A DNA stretch of 64,000 bases from Hyperoodon ampullatus. Its lineage: Eukaryota; Chordata; Mammalia; Artiodactyla; Ziphiidae. A model generated the notes under the pieces. It was not told the origin of the DNA and made no database searches. It saw only the letters and a list, made by a program, of their open reading frames with translations. Each line of letters opens with the position of its first letter. Within the stretch, counting starts at the first letter, position 1. The stretch lies in contig OX457058.1 in the NCBI GenBank assembly GCA_949752795.1, positions 163,992,223 through 164,056,222 of the forward strand, in the 5' to 3' direction. Below are positions 1 to 12,259 of this stretch, piece by piece. The position numbers and the translations under genes are program-made.

Positions 1-39
1 TGTCATCCATATGTACATCCATCCATCCACCTGTTTACT

Positions 40-165
40 TTCTCTTTCATTCAAAGAGTATGTGTTGAGTACCTAATACGCAGGAGGCCCATGACAGACC
101 CTGGGGACAGAAAGATGAATAACAACTCCTCTTAAAGAGCACTTAGACTGGAGAAAATGAACTGA
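40..165 (-). mobile_element. L2 LINE 3'-end fragment (antisense)
   Basis: The stretch from the ATTCA motif through the 'tgttgagtacctaata' region to 'ctggggacagaaagatgaa' follows the reverse complement of the L2 3' end (ATTCA repeats, then 'tattgagcacctactatgtg', then 'ctggggatacag'). It is heavily diverged and non-coding. The upstream 'catccatccatcc' may be part of the degenerate tail. Confidence 0.5.
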
Positions 166-2185
166 AATGCCATTTTTTCACATTAACAATTCAAAGCAGT
201 TTATAATAACTCAGATATTGGAGGTGGAGAGAGGAGAAGCAATCAAAAGATACATAAAGCAAGTTCAGTGTATCCATCCAGCTTATAGTTTTTATTGATA
301 AAATAAGACAGGAAAATAAATATGGCAGTGTATGCTAAAATTCTCAACTAAATAAAATCAATATGAAAATACATGGTATAGACTTATATTCTTTGTCATC
401 AGAAAACCTTTTATCTAATTTCTGGGTCTACCTGAAATAACCATTGGCAGTGGGAGAGGGAATGAGATTTCAAAAGTAAATAGGATGGCAGTCATATGCT
501 TTAAGCTGGAAGCATGTGACCGTTGATCTAAGACTTCTCCTTGAGATCTTTACTAGACAGCCTTAGCCAGGAATTTATATTCTGTATTATATCAGCCAGG
601 CAAGGCTCCTGGGAGTCTGCCTAAGTGAGATCAGTCCACCAAAAGCATATCAATATTTTGATGGCAAATCCCCAAAAGATATGAGTTTGAAATCTGAGCA
701 GACTCTTCTCTCCCACTTGAATTTTCTTTTGTGTTGTTAAATCAACACCAGATAGCATGCATTCTTCACTTCCAGATATAATTTTGTCTTGGAATTGTCC
801 TGATAATGCCTCTTTCCTTCCATCCTTATGTAGGCAGAATTTACTCAAGGGACATTTTGTTTGTTTGTTTGTCGGCTTGCTTGTTTGCTTGCTTTGAGCG
901 GTTGGGAAATCTGTTAAGAAGAATGTGAAGTCTATCAAAGTAATTTTTTTAATAAAAAGGAACTTGAGAAAATTGTATGTTACTGTATATTTGAGAAATC
1001 TTGCATGAGTGACTACTATGAAAAAATGTTTTATGCAAGGCATTGAGGAGGACACTGAATAAGAGGAGAAATATAAAGGTCAAATATGAGTGACAACAGG
1101 AAAGCCTATTAATTATATAAATAGACAGCTACAGATCTGCTGTGATAAATTCCTGAAGGTCTCCTTTTCAAAAATTATACCTTCCTACATACAAAATGCT
1201 AATATATGACAGGACACCAATAATGTTAATTTCTTTTGGTAAATATTTAGTCATCTGATATCATGTAAATGAGGGTCTACATTGTAAATGTGACTGCTTT
1301 TGAAGCTGATGGTTTTTTGTTCCAATACCACATTTACTTAGCCAAAACCCAGCACATAAGAGCTCATATAATAATAAAGAATCAAATGAATAAAGAATCC
1401 AAAATTAGGAGAAGTGGTAATCTCTCTCAAATAAGCATAACAACAGCAATAAAAAACAAAATAAAACAAAACAAACATACCCAGTAGATATATACAAATA
1501 CTAAATTAGTTACATGTAAGAACACAAAATGCCATTGGCAATAGAAGTTTCTTTAGGAAGTATTTTCATAGAAGATGGATCTGGAGTTTATTTTAAAGGC
1601 CTGGGGAAACACAAAATGGTGGAAGGCAATGCATGGGTTATACCCCATGGAGTTTTCTTTTGACACATGAGTACATTTAAAAATAGCCTGATGGACTACA
1701 AGCCCCAGGAACTAGCTGTTCATAGCTAATTATCCAAAGACTTGAAGATGCCAAGCTGTGCAAAGTCAATTCGACTTTGCCTAGTACAGCCTGAAGCTAC
1801 TTTAGTTAAACCTCAGTCATGGTGTTTCTAATGAAAGGGGCAAAATAGAATAAAAATGTCAAACCCAATTCAATATAAGTGAACAAAATTGTAAGAGGTA
1901 AAGGCACACAGCAGCCAATAATTAAGACTACCAGTACTATTGTTTCTCTAGAAGCTTGGACTGTAAAAGAGATTAACTGTCTTAGTACTTAATTCAAAAA
2001 TAAAACTCATTTGATTAGGACTCAAGCTTACAACTTATGCAAACTTACTCACAAAGAAAACATGCCATAGAAAAAAATATTAAATGTCTGTTAAAAATAA
2101 AATGTTCAATGAATTTATTTTTATAAAATTAATACATAGAAAAAAATGTCCACAATATATCAGTAAGTGAATCATAAAGATGTTA
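166..2185. other. Unassigned AT-rich sequence
   Basis: I recognise no gene or repeat family here apart from the TTTG/CTTG-rich tract at 858-894. The longest open frame (621-1055, minus) has no recognisable domain and low-complexity, hydrophobic-rich composition, so I treat it as chance. No CpG cluster is visible. Confidence 0.5.
858..894. repeat. TTTG/CTTG-type imperfect tetranucleotide tract
   Basis: Tandem TTTG units are followed by CTTG variants over about 37 bases. This is an ordinary degenerate microsatellite. Confidence 0.8.
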
Positions 2186-2189
2186 TAGG

Positions 2190-2700
2190 GTCAGAAACAT
2201 TGACATATCCTCATCAAGGCTAATTTGGCCACTGGCTCTAGTGAATGCCTATCCTGCCCATAGCAGAGACCAACACTTGAAGCCTCCCTGATGGGACCAT
2301 TTCCCTGTGGGACAAGCCAGCCCCTGGTGGCAGACTGATTGCTGTATTTATCCTTTCATCATGGAGGTGGCAACAACTTATATTTTTTACTTGTATAGAC
2401 ATGTATTCTGGATAAGGATCTGCTTTCCTTGCCCATAATCCCTCTACTGGTCTGTAGACTTCTAGAATATTTTACTTATCCTCAGGATATCCCCAGCAAC
2501 ATTGCTTCTGACAAAGGAACTCAGATCAAAAAAGAAGCATGGCAATGAGCTCATGCCCAGAGAATTTACTGGTATTACCTACCATGTATTGCATCACACA
2601 GAAGCAGCTGAACTGGCACAATGATGAAACAGCCTAGTGAAGGTTCAGATACAAGGCTAATGAGGATAAAAGATCCTGAAATATTAGCATAATATTTTAA
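2190..2700 (+). mobile_element. ERVL-type endogenous retrovirus relic, integrase portion of pol
   Basis: The plus strand between about 2230 and 2620 resembles the integrase core of class III (ERVL) elements: a 'ccctggtggcagactgattg' block, a 'gcttctgacaaaggaactca' block and a 'gagctcatgcccagagaattta' block in the expected order and spacing. Stops and frameshifts interrupt it, so it encodes nothing. It belongs with the dUTPase-like segment at 3690-4260, and a separate LTR lies between the two. This is an old, inactive fossil shared by placental mammals. A consensus search would fix the subfamily. Confidence 0.6.
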
Positions 2701-2828
2701 ATAGTGGGTTACATGTTTGAATAAGCTATCAATATAATCGTGCTATTTTTCTGATAGCCAGAATACTTAAGTAGAGAAAACAAGGTTTGGAAACAGGAGT
2801 GACTACAGTCACTCTTTTACTTAATGAA

Positions 2829-3662
2829 TGTGATATTGTGATTTAAAAAAAGAAATATATGTCTTTGTCCCTGTTCTTGGCACAGAGCTCCTAATATTCT
2901 TGGAATTTCCCAAGTGATAAGAAGGATAAATATGGCTTGGTATTCCTTCTAAACCTCTTTCAACTACACCTGAGTTTATGTAAATAAGGTGACTTTTGAT
3001 AATATTTAAGGATGGAGGCTGGTTTCTAGGAGAACTAATCATGTGATTAGAAGATTGGAACTTTCAATCCCATCCCCTTGGCCTCCAGGGATGGGAGACG
3101 GGCTGGAGTTGAATTAGTTGCCAATGGCCAATGATTTAATTGATACTGCCTAAGTAATGAAACCTCCATAAAAACCCAAAGGATGGCGTTTGGCAAGCTT
3201 TTGGATTGGTGAATTCATGAAGATGAGGTAAGAGTTGTTGGCTCAGAGAGAGCATGGGAACCAGACCCCTTCTTGTATATCTTGCCATATGCACCTCTTC
3301 CATCTTGCTATTCTTGAACAATATCATTTTATAATAAGATGGTAATCTAGAAAATCAAATGTTTCTCTGAGTTCTGTGAGCCACTCTCAAATTAATCAAA
3401 CCTAAGGAGGGGGTTATGGGAACCTCCCATCTATAGCCACTCTATCAGAAGCACAGGTGACAATCTGGACTTGCAATTGGTGTCTCAATTTAGGGGTGGG
3501 GAACATTCCTGTAAGACTGAGCCCTTAACCTGTGGGATCTGACACTATCTACAGGTATCAGAGTCAAGTTAAATTATAGGATACACAGTCAGTTCCACTG
3601 AGAATTGGAGAATTGCCTGGTGGTGTGGGAAAAAAAGCACATATCAAAATAATCCCCTCACA
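2829..3662 (+). mobile_element. Solitary LTR, about 830 bp, class I-like, subfamily unresolved
   Basis: The segment starts TGTGA and ends TCACA, perfect short inverted ends in LTR style. The interior has a TATA-like box ('cctccataaaaaccc', about 3170) and, downstream, 'ttttataataagatggtaat' (about 3330), resembling the R/poly(A) region of a mammalian LTR. It sits between the integrase and dUTPase parts of the ERVL relic, so it probably inserted into that older element. I could not identify a matching 4-6 bp target duplication. The family name is left open: I recognise the sequence type but cannot name the subfamily safely. Confidence 0.5.
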
Positions 3663-3689
3663 AATTTTTATTTTCTTTTCTAAAAAATT

Positions 3690-4260
3690 TGGATTCTGTG
3701 TGTCAAACTCCCCTAGTTCTTAAGGGCCAAATGTTGCCAGCAGATAATACGTTTCCTTTGAGTTAAAAGATGAGATTTTCACCTGATAATTTGGGGTTTC
3801 TCAGTCCACAGCACCAATAAGGCTTACTGTATTGGCTGTGGGATGGACCCTGTTTAGCAAGGGAAAATTGGGTTACTACACTGTGTGGTTGGGAAAATAT
3901 GTGTCTAGAGCCCAGGGGATTCTCTAGGGTGTCTCTTAGTATCCCCATGTCTCAAAAGTAAAAGTTAGTGGAAAATTGGAGCAACCCAATAAGCACGAAT
4001 CCACATAAGATTTAGAAACTCTAGGACTGATGGTTTGGCCATTCCACCAGGTAAAGAACCAAGACAAGTGGAGGTACTGGCTAAGGACAAAGGCAATGTA
4101 GATATTTTACTCGATATAGTATCCAGTAAAAACTACAAACACAGAGATTATAGACTTATGATTAATTATAGAAATGATATAAATATGAAGATTATAGTAA
4201 CTATACACATATACTCACTGCAATTGTCATAGAAATTGTGGAGGATGCCTCATATTGATT
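3690..4260 (+). mobile_element. ERVL-type relic, dUTPase and 3' pol portion
   Basis: ERVL elements carry a dUTPase domain downstream of integrase, and this stretch matches that layout on the plus strand. It includes a 'cttaagggccaaatgttgcc' block, a 'ggggattctctagggtgtct' block near 3914 and a 'ccaccaggtaaagaaccaag' block near 4045. The frame is broken, so no enzyme is encoded. The small open frame at 4035-4232 is the surviving tail of this domain, not a cellular gene. It continues the segment at 2190-2700 after the intervening LTR. Confidence 0.6.
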
Positions 4261-4795
4261 AGCAAAGATAATACAAAAATTTCCCCTTTGTCAGCTTTTT
4301 TGCTTATTATTTTATATAAGAATAGGTTGGTGATACTTATCTTCATAACTGAATGTTTAGGGTAAAGAATATCCAAATAATTTTGTGACTGAACTAAAAG
4401 AGAAATTGAGTCACTTTTTGATTTTTTTCCTACCTTCTTTAGAGAGAAGGTGAGAGCATCTCCACATGTCCTAAGAGTCTTTCATCTTATAAAGCAGAGG
4501 AAGTCATTTCTATTTTGTTGTATGAAGAGTCAAATATGTACACTATGATGTGTAAGTTTTCTGAGCAGCCACAGGGCAGACAGTGCTGTTTTACTTACCT
4601 ATTACCTTCTTTGATGTCCAAATTCACCTTTCTTGACTCTTTAATAAAACTAAGCCTAGAATTCTGTAAACTATGTATACCAGACATGCTTGCTAACTGG
4701 CTTACTTTTAGATGCTACCAGTAGAAATCATTAGAGGAAAAAGAGAAGATAGGAGAAGGGGAAAAACAGGACTTCCTTATGTACACACGTATATA
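4261..4795. other. Unassigned sequence
   Basis: No repeat or gene is recognised. Small open frames here look like chance. Confidence 0.5.
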
Positions 4796-4799
4796 CGTA

Positions 4800-5400
4800 T
4801 TTTGTGGTTACTGTTTCCATCAGTGATGCTCCATTAATGGCCGCTGGCTCCAATCCCCAGCTTCCTCTGGTGCTGCCAAACCAGCCTCACTGTGCCTCCC
4901 AGTCATACCAGAGGAAGCCAGATAGAACTCCCTCCTCAAAACCTGATTTCATGCTCTGTAAGAATCTCTCTTCAGCTCCTGAAATACCAACCGGAGATAA
5001 GTAGCATCCCCTGCCCAGAGGTCTGAGCACTATTCCAAGAAATTCTAGTCTAAACACATATGTCCTAGTAACTCCCAGTTGAGAGGAGCATGTTCCCAGT
5101 TGAGTCAATGGGCTGATAAAGGAAGTTAACTGAATTAAACCACTCTTGAGACATAACATTTAATTGTCAGTACAGACTTTTCCAGTCTTCTCGTTCCTTG
5201 CTGCAATGACATCAAGAAAGCTTCATGTTGTGATAACAGAGCTACAAGACTGAAGAAGCATAAATTTCTCAACCCTTTCCTAGTGGTCAGTTGTTCTAGA
5301 AAGTCATCTGGAAATTGGTGTGAATGAGATACAAACTTTTATTTTATGTTAAGCCACTGATATTTTGAAGTTGTTTGTTACTACAACATGACCTAGTCTC
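4800..5400 (+). mobile_element. Possible MaLR/ERVL-type LTR
   Basis: The 3' part ('tgttaagccactgatatttt' near 5349, then 'gtttgttactacaaca') follows the usual 3' end of MLT-type LTRs, where a poly(A) signal region is followed by 'taagccactg' and a purine-rich end. The 5' part is less certain and could be unrelated unique sequence. Confidence 0.4.
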
Positions 5401-5686
5401 TCTTGATGAATATAGAAATCAACATCAAGACAAAGACATGCTACCATGACAAACACTAAAATATGTAGCCTTGGCACAGTGGACATAGAGATGAAACTGA
5501 GAAGAAACTCAGGCTGAAACAACGGTGATCCATGTAATGCAATGGCAAAACATAATAAAAGTATTACCTGCAACAACCTGAGAAGCAAATGTTTGAGGAA
5601 CTTGAAGTTTTAGGGAAAGAGATCAGAAAATAAAACTGTACCAGTGTTTGTTATTTGTGGTCATGGTTTATCATATCAAATGGGAA

Positions 5687-5688
<2 letters not shown>

Positions 5689-5780
<92 letters not shown>
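5689..5780. repeat. Compound (TG)n(TA)n microsatellite
   Basis: About 20 GT units run directly into about 25 TA units. The whole tract alternates purine and pyrimidine. Length polymorphism is expected. The open frame across it on the minus strand is an artefact of the repeat. Confidence 0.98.
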
Positions 5781-5783
<3 letters not shown>

Positions 5784-8310
5784 AAGTATTTATCATATGT
5801 AAAAGTCTAAGAAATAAAAACTGAAGATATAAGTATGAATGAAATATAACCTTTGCCATCCACAAGCTCTAATTTGGGTCTATCTGTCCAATCTCTCACC
5901 TTTAATGCAGTCAACGTTCCTGAGCTTCATACTGTGGTAAGAACATAAGTACCAGCCACAGACAGATGAGTTCTCCCTCATAAATTTTACTAGAATTTCA
6001 CAAAAGCTTGCTCTGTGCTGCCTACTCTTGTGCCTCTAATATTGCCCATGTCCTGAATATACCACCCTTCTGCCCAGTATATCTGCCCTTGAGTACTCCA
6101 TTGGGGTAGATCATTGGACTGCATTCTCTGAATCAGCAACCATGTTTTGCCACGCAGCTCCCAGCTAGGTAGACTTCATTACTTTGGGCAACTTCCAGAG
6201 AATCCAGACCTCTGAGTAACATACCTTCGGCCAACTCCCCTGGCCTTCTGTTAGAGGGAATTTTTACAAAGAGAATATGGTCATACTTCTCACACAAATA
6301 TAAAATGAATGTGTGTCAAAGATTTTATATAACTCACTAATTAATGAGGGCATTGGTTAAGATGCAACAACCCATCCAAATGAGGATTTGACTTAGAGAG
6401 TTTTATATTGTCGACCAGAAATGATCCTTTTGCATTTCTATGAGTAGGAATTATTTGCAGAACTATGGAGAGCAAATATTTGCATTACTATCAGTTTTCT
6501 ACTAGTCACCTTTTATCTCTACAGACTGGTAAAATAACCTGGTCACACAATCAAAGGCAAAGACAGCTGTAGAATCAGATAATTCCAGCATTGTCTACTA
6601 GACGATGTTCAGCATTCAACTGAAGAGAGATCTAGTAATCTCCTTTGCTCATTTCAAAGTCTTCCACATTTTTTCCTCATGCACAATCAATTAAACTCAT
6701 ACCTCAACAAGTAACCTCCCCCACAAAAGGAAATAAAAATTCAGATATAGTGAAAGAGTCTTACATACAAATAAATATTTGAATATTGTTTACCTAGAAG
6801 AGGAATTTTATATTCCACATGTAAACATATTTTAAGTGAGTTGGATTTACTAGTATTTTAGCAGAAAAAATTATTTTCTTCCACTACAACCTCTTTTAAT
6901 TCACTTTTTCAATTTGTTCTTCCTAACTATGGATGTAAGCTTTCCCAGTGACTGTCAGGCAATTAATGAAGACTCTCTTTTCCCCTGGTAATAAAATCTA
7001 GTTTCAGGCATCATGAAACCTTTAAATATCATCAAAATTAAAATTTCTTCCCTTCTTCTTATCAGGCCTGATTTTGACTTGGAGATCTGCAGAAGAGGAA
7101 GGGGATATGATCAGCTTTACCTCCATTCTCTGCTCCTCCTATTGTATTCAATGCGTAATGTTTTGGGTCTCACATGTTGAAGGCAAGGAAGCTAAAGGGA
7201 GGGAGAGCTATACCTGATTAATAAGAATTGGAATCAGGTATTGGAGCCTTATGGGCATGGTGTGTTGCAATTTTGCATCCTGTGATGAGGGTTTTGTCAC
7301 TTCCACCTGGACTCTTTTGGCTTCTCCAGTTCTTCGTTTCCAGAAGCTTTCCCTGCTTTTAGAGTCCTTCTAATTCCTAGTTGTTATTCTAGGGAAGAGT
7401 CCCTCTCAGGAGACAATGGAACCCTTTTCCGTGATGGTCACATCTGCCTTGCTGGAGACCAGTGCAATACTCGGAATGTTAGTGCCATGCTCAATGCAAG
7501 CTCTTCTCTCTGCTTTGTTTCCAAATGGGGTGCTTTAGCCACACCTTCCTACCATTAAACTTTTCAGATAAAAGTTAGATGTTAGGTTCTCTGTCCTTCA
7601 AACTCCAGGGAAAGCATGTCAAGCATTTAATCCTTCTAAAACCCACACTTACTTGACTTGAAATGGCAAAGAGAAAATAGCAACCATAATTTTCTGCAAA
7701 CTTGCCATGGAGGATCCTCACTCTTCAATCTACTCAGTCTCTGCCAATGCATTCTTAATATTTGCTTAAACTGCCAGGTTGTGAATGAGGGGCCAAGGTA
7801 GAAGGAACTAGTTTGCAGCCAACTCCATTGCAAGTCCTGAATAGATGATCTAGGTAATCTTATTTTAAGATAAGTGTGTACCTTGCACCAACTATTTTGT
7901 TGTTGGCTGTTGGAGGGTTTGTTAAAATTCCAACACAACAAGAAGAGTTACGTCTCACATCTTGTTACATATATTATCCAAAAATGAAGACCGGTGGTGT
8001 GTGTTAGGCAGCTGTATTTGTGCTCAGTATAAGGTGAGCTATTTTTAAGAATGAAAGCTAACCAAATATGATGTGAACTTCCTCATGAGATGATGGGCCT
8101 CCTGTAACTTGTAATGTTTAAGCAAAGACAAGATGGCCATCTATTTGAATGTGACTAGTCGATTATTGAATAAAATGATCCCCCAGTCCTATATCTTATG
8201 AGTATTGGGGTTAGATGGCATTTTCCAATGCATAGAACGAACAGTGTTTTATTTTATTTTTGCATATTTGGAAAAAAGGTCTTGTGAAAGCAAATGTCAG
8301 CTAATACGTA
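5781..8310. other. Unassigned 2.5-kb stretch
   Basis: No repeat family is recognised with confidence. A 101-codon open frame on the minus strand (7636-7941) is rich in Trp, Gln and Ser but shows no domain I know. Parts near 7240-7560 could be a decayed LTR, but I cannot support that. Confidence 0.5.
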
Positions 8311-8314
8311 CTGT

Positions 8315-8445
8315 TCATTCAAACACTCACTCAACAAATATTTTTTGAGGGCCTAATATGTGTCAGGCACTATACTAGGCACTGAGGAAATTAGGAAGAG
8401 ACATTGTCCCTGTGATCTTAGAACTGATAGTAGCAGAATGAGGAA
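8315..8445 (-). mobile_element. L2 LINE 3'-end fragment (antisense)
   Basis: It contains 'cactcaacaaatattttttg', 'gtgtcaggcactatactagg' and 'cactgagg', the reverse complement of the L2 3' terminus. Confidence 0.75.
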
Positions 8446-9920
8446 AAGAGCCAAACATCCCTTGGGTATTTCCATGCCACAGCACTATCTTATCTTGCCT
8501 ACTTAAAGTTCCTCATTTGAAATGGACCATAAACCAAAATAATTTTTTCCATAGATAATTTAAAATGACAAATCACTGGCAATTTAATGTACATCAAGTT
8601 AGTATCAGTAATTAATTCACACATGTCACATTTTATATACTAGATTGTAATTCACTTATTACACGTTGTCACATTTCAAAGAGCTGCCTGCACACGCAGT
8701 TTCCACTGAACTGCATCCTACATTTATGGAAGTGTTCTTTTTCCAATTCTGGGGAAAACAAAAGGTACAGCAGCATAAATTTAGACTGAACCACTCAGGA
8801 CACAGCATGCTAAACCCTATGCACTTTCTATTTGCAAAGTATTCAAATGCCTTTACAAGGAAAGTCAGCTAGGAAGGAAGGACTGCCTGCAGAATTAAGA
8901 GCGAGAGTGTAGCTGTGCATTTTTCTTTCAGTTAACTGAAAGTTAACTGAAAATCAATTTCTTATTTTAAAAGCAGACCCATCAAAGGCAAAGGCAAGTG
9001 TCCAATTTTAAGCTAAGTTCTACAATATGCTTTTCAATAAAATGTCTTTCTGCCTCTTTCCCTTTTCTGAATTCAATGTCCTGTTACATATTTCCGAAAG
9101 CTTGCCTTTCAAACTTGGTGTATGCTATGATTGTATGGAATGAAAAGCTCCAAAAGGCCACAAAGAAAAGTGTCACTTGCCTCCATCTCTGAGGAGAGGG
9201 CACTTTGAATTAAGTCTGCTTCCACCTGCGAAGCCTGATTGAGCCTGAATTGATAATGCCCACATGTTGTGGGTTTTCTCACTTTATTTCCCTTTGCATT
9301 CCTTTTCATTCCAGGATGTACTGTGGGCCATTATCCAATTTTCATAGCTGCATGAGTGATTACTAAAATGCTGTGAAAGAGAAACTAAATCCTTAAAAAG
9401 AGGCATTCATTGAAGGCTCCTAGGAATCATACACCAATATTCTTCTCTGATTATTGGGATTCAAAGGGGAAGGTTGGAAATATCCAAAGGAATTTAACTT
9501 TACCTCACAAAGGTTTTTAAATGCTTAGAGTTCTTTCTTGAGACTGAGGAGTTTCCATTTAGTTTTATGTCTTCACTGTTGTAAGTCTTTACTTCTATCC
9601 CCAATGTGGTCTGGTAGAACATGACAAACATAGGTAAGTTTTTACTCAGATTAACTGCTTTTTCTCCAAAACCCATATCTAGACCTTACCTCTACAAAGC
9701 ACATTGCCCTCTGCCCTAAGGAAATGTAAAGTGTGGGTTTTAAGCAGACTGTGTTTCAACAACTTGCCAGTAGTAAGCACAGCATTGAAAACAAAAAAAA
9801 AAAATGCAAGCGGCTAGGAAGAGGCAGTGCAGAAAATGGAAATTCAGCCTGTATAGAAGTCGTGAGGACTGTAATTACTGATGTTCTGGCAGAACTAGCA
9901 GTTTGGGTCAGGTAAACAAT
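8446..9920. other. Unassigned sequence with a 16-bp perfect palindrome
   Basis: No gene is recognised. At 8926-8941 there is a perfect palindrome TTTCAGTTAACTGAAA, overlapping a tandem repeat of AGTTAACTGAA (8930-8940 and 8941-8951). The rest is ordinary AT-rich sequence. Confidence 0.6.
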
Positions 9921-9924
9921 ACAC

Positions 9925-10015
9925 GATTGCAATACACAATACTCCTTGAACACCTACAGTTTGCCAGATACAGGTATAGGCTGTGGGTATAGAAAAGTGA
10001 ATCAGATATACGTCT
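9925..10015 (-). mobile_element. Short L2-like fragment
   Basis: 'ccttgaacacctacagtttgccagata' and the following 'gtgggtatagaaaagtgaat' resemble the antisense L2 3' end. It is short and diverged. Confidence 0.4.
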
Positions 10016-10104
10016 TTCCCTATTCAAAACTACTATATAATATGTCACGTGCTATAAAGAAGTGGGCATAAAATATTATAGGAAAAAATGGACATTAAGG
10101 TATT

Positions 10105-10556
10105 ATGAAAGACAACCCAAGTGTCCATCAACCTTTAACTGGACAAACAAAATGTGAAATATCTACCCAATGGGATAATATTCAGTGATAAAAAGGAATA
10201 AAGTACTGATATGTACCACAACATGGATGAACCTCAAAAAAAAAAACACTGTGGTAAGTGAAAGAATCCAGACAGAAAACACCACGTATTGTATAATTTC
10301 ACGTACATGAAATTTCCAGAAAAGGTAAACCGACAGGAACAGGAAGTAGACTGCTGGTTGTCTGGGGCTGAGGCTGGGAATGGGGATTATCTGTAATCAA
10401 CCATGAGGGATCATATTGGGGTGATGGGAATGGTCTAAAACTAGTTTACACTGATCATTGCACAACTTGGTAAATTTACTAAAAGTCATTGACTTGTACA
10501 CTTAAATATTCAATTTTATGGTATATAAATTGCACGTCAGTAAAGCTGTTGTAAAA
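10105..10556 (+). mobile_element. L1M 3'-end fragment (end of ORF2 and 3' UTR)
   Basis: The series 'caagtgtccatcaac', 'gggataatattcagtgataa', 'acatggatgaacctc', 'tggttgtctggggctg' and 'gacttgtacacttaaa' follows the ORF2 end and 3' UTR of mammalian L1M elements in sense orientation. It is old and 5'-truncated. It is followed within about 60 bases by an antisense MLT1 LTR. Confidence 0.85.
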
Positions 10557-10621
10557 TCAATTTTCACCTGAGGCAGGGGGAAGATGAAGAAGACAGACAA
10601 AGGAAGAACTTTGAGAAGACA

Positions 10622-11106
10622 CTTTCATTATTTTCCTAGTGCTGCTGGAACAGATTACCACAAATGTGGTTTTGTAAAACAACACAATTTTTTTCACTTC
10701 CAGTGCTGGTGCTCAGAACCTGAAATCAGTTTCACTGGCCTAAAGTCAAGATATTGGCATGGCTGAGTCCCTCTGGAGGCTCTGAGGGGAGAATCTGTTT
10801 CCTTGCCTTTCTCAGCTTCTAGTGACTGACTATATTCTTTAGCATGTGGCCCCTAAATCCTTCTCGAATTGCATCACTCCAATATCTGTTTCCATCATTA
10901 CATCTTCTTCTCTGAGACTTCTCCTACATCATTCTTATCAGGACAGTTTTAATCACATTAGAACCCCCTGGGGTAATCTCCTCATTCCAAAATCCTTGAC
11001 TTAATCACTTCCGCAAAATCCCTTTTGCCATATCAGGTAACATTTCCAGGTTCTGGAGATTAAGATGTAAATATATTTGAGGATCCATTATTCAGCCCAA
11101 TATAAG
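10622..11106 (-). mobile_element. MLT1-type LTR (ERVL-MaLR), antisense
   Basis: Read on the plus strand it starts with 'gtgctgctggaacagattacc' and passes through 'ggaggctctgaggggagaat' and 'gcatcactccaatatctg' to 'cattattcagcccaatata'. These match the reverse complement of an MLT1 LTR over nearly its full length. It looks like a solo LTR. Confidence 0.7.
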
Positions 11107-11578
11107 GCCCATTTTTTCCAGAAGATAGAAATTTTGAATTGGGATATTGAAGAATGTATGCTTTTCAGGTAGAAAAATTGAGGAAATTAATTCCAAGTAG
11201 ATAGAATGTTTTCAGGAAAGGAATAGAGAGAGAAACTTGCATATAATCTGTGAAATCAGACAACAACAGTTGGATTTAGCTATGGAAAAACAGATAACAA
11301 TTCTAATTGCTCTCATTTCACATTTATGGTTGGATTTTTTTTCCTGCGTGTACACTTTGCTCTAGTTTATCATCATCTGTTCTCCGATTAACTGGTTAGA
11401 TTGGGATTCAAATATGCTACAATATTCTCCAACCTTTAAATATTCTTCCTCGAGTACACAACTTCCTTCAACTACAGCCCAAATGTTTTGTTTCCTTATT
11501 ATTTTCACAAGCCTTTCAACAGTTTCTACACTCACTTTTTCTCTTCCTTTCTTACCAATATATTTGAAATTCATACCA
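11107..11578. other. Unassigned sequence
   Basis: No family is recognised. Overlapping short open frames on both strands at 11362-11683 have no visible domain, and the plus-strand one runs into the L2 that follows. Confidence 0.5.
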
Positions 11579-11579
11579 T

Positions 11580-12258
11580 TTTGGATTTTGCCCTCACCAC
11601 TCCACTATAATTGCTCTACCATCTCAGCAATGACCTCCACATTGCCAAATCCAATGGTCCATTCTCATTCTCATCTTACATGACCCATCAGCTGTAATTG
11701 ACTTAGCTGATCATCCTCCTTTCAAAGACTACATCTTCTCTTGGCTTCCAGAACAATATTGTCCCTTTCAGGTCTATTACATCACTGTATCCTTCATTTC
11801 TTCCTATCTCCAAATATAGGTATTTCAATTCTTTGAACTTTGTCTTGTTTCTCCCTATGCTCACTTTCTAGATTATCTCATCCACCTCATGTTCCTAAAT
11901 ACCATTTTTACTATGATGACTGCATTTATAATTTTATGGCTCCCATTTTTATATCTACAACCTCTAGTTCTCTCCTGAAAACCAAACTTGTAATTCAACA
12001 GCCTACCTGACCTCTCTATTTGAATGTCTAATAGGCATCTCAAATTTTATGTATTTCAAACAGAATTCTAGATTCCTCTTGCTCCAAGTTGGTCCCTCTA
12101 CCAATCTTCCTCTTCTTAATGTTATCACCATCTATTCAGTTTCTTAGGCCAAATTCCAGCATTGTTTTTAATTTCTCTAATTCTCACACTTCACCTCCGA
12201 TCCATCATCAAGTCCTCCAGGTTATACCTTAAAAATATGCATATAGCTTGATTACTTT
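11580..12258 (+). mobile_element. L2 LINE reverse-transcriptase region, 5' part
   Basis: Sense-strand matches to the L2 ORF include 'aatgacctccacattgccaaatc' (near 11630), 'gtctaataggcatctcaaa' (near 12030) and 'aggccaaattccagcattg'. Stops abound and no enzyme is encoded. The element resumes at 12471 after an inserted L1 3' end. Confidence 0.7.
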
Positions 12259-12259
12259 G

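Noticed and set aside
621..1055. 144-codon open frame on the minus strand, the second longest complete frame in the window
   Set aside because: No domain, no family resemblance, hydrophobic and low-complexity composition typical of AT-rich chance frames, no splice or promoter context.
7636..7941. 101-codon minus-strand frame considered as a processed pseudogene
   Set aside because: No similarity to any protein I know, no A tail, no target duplication.
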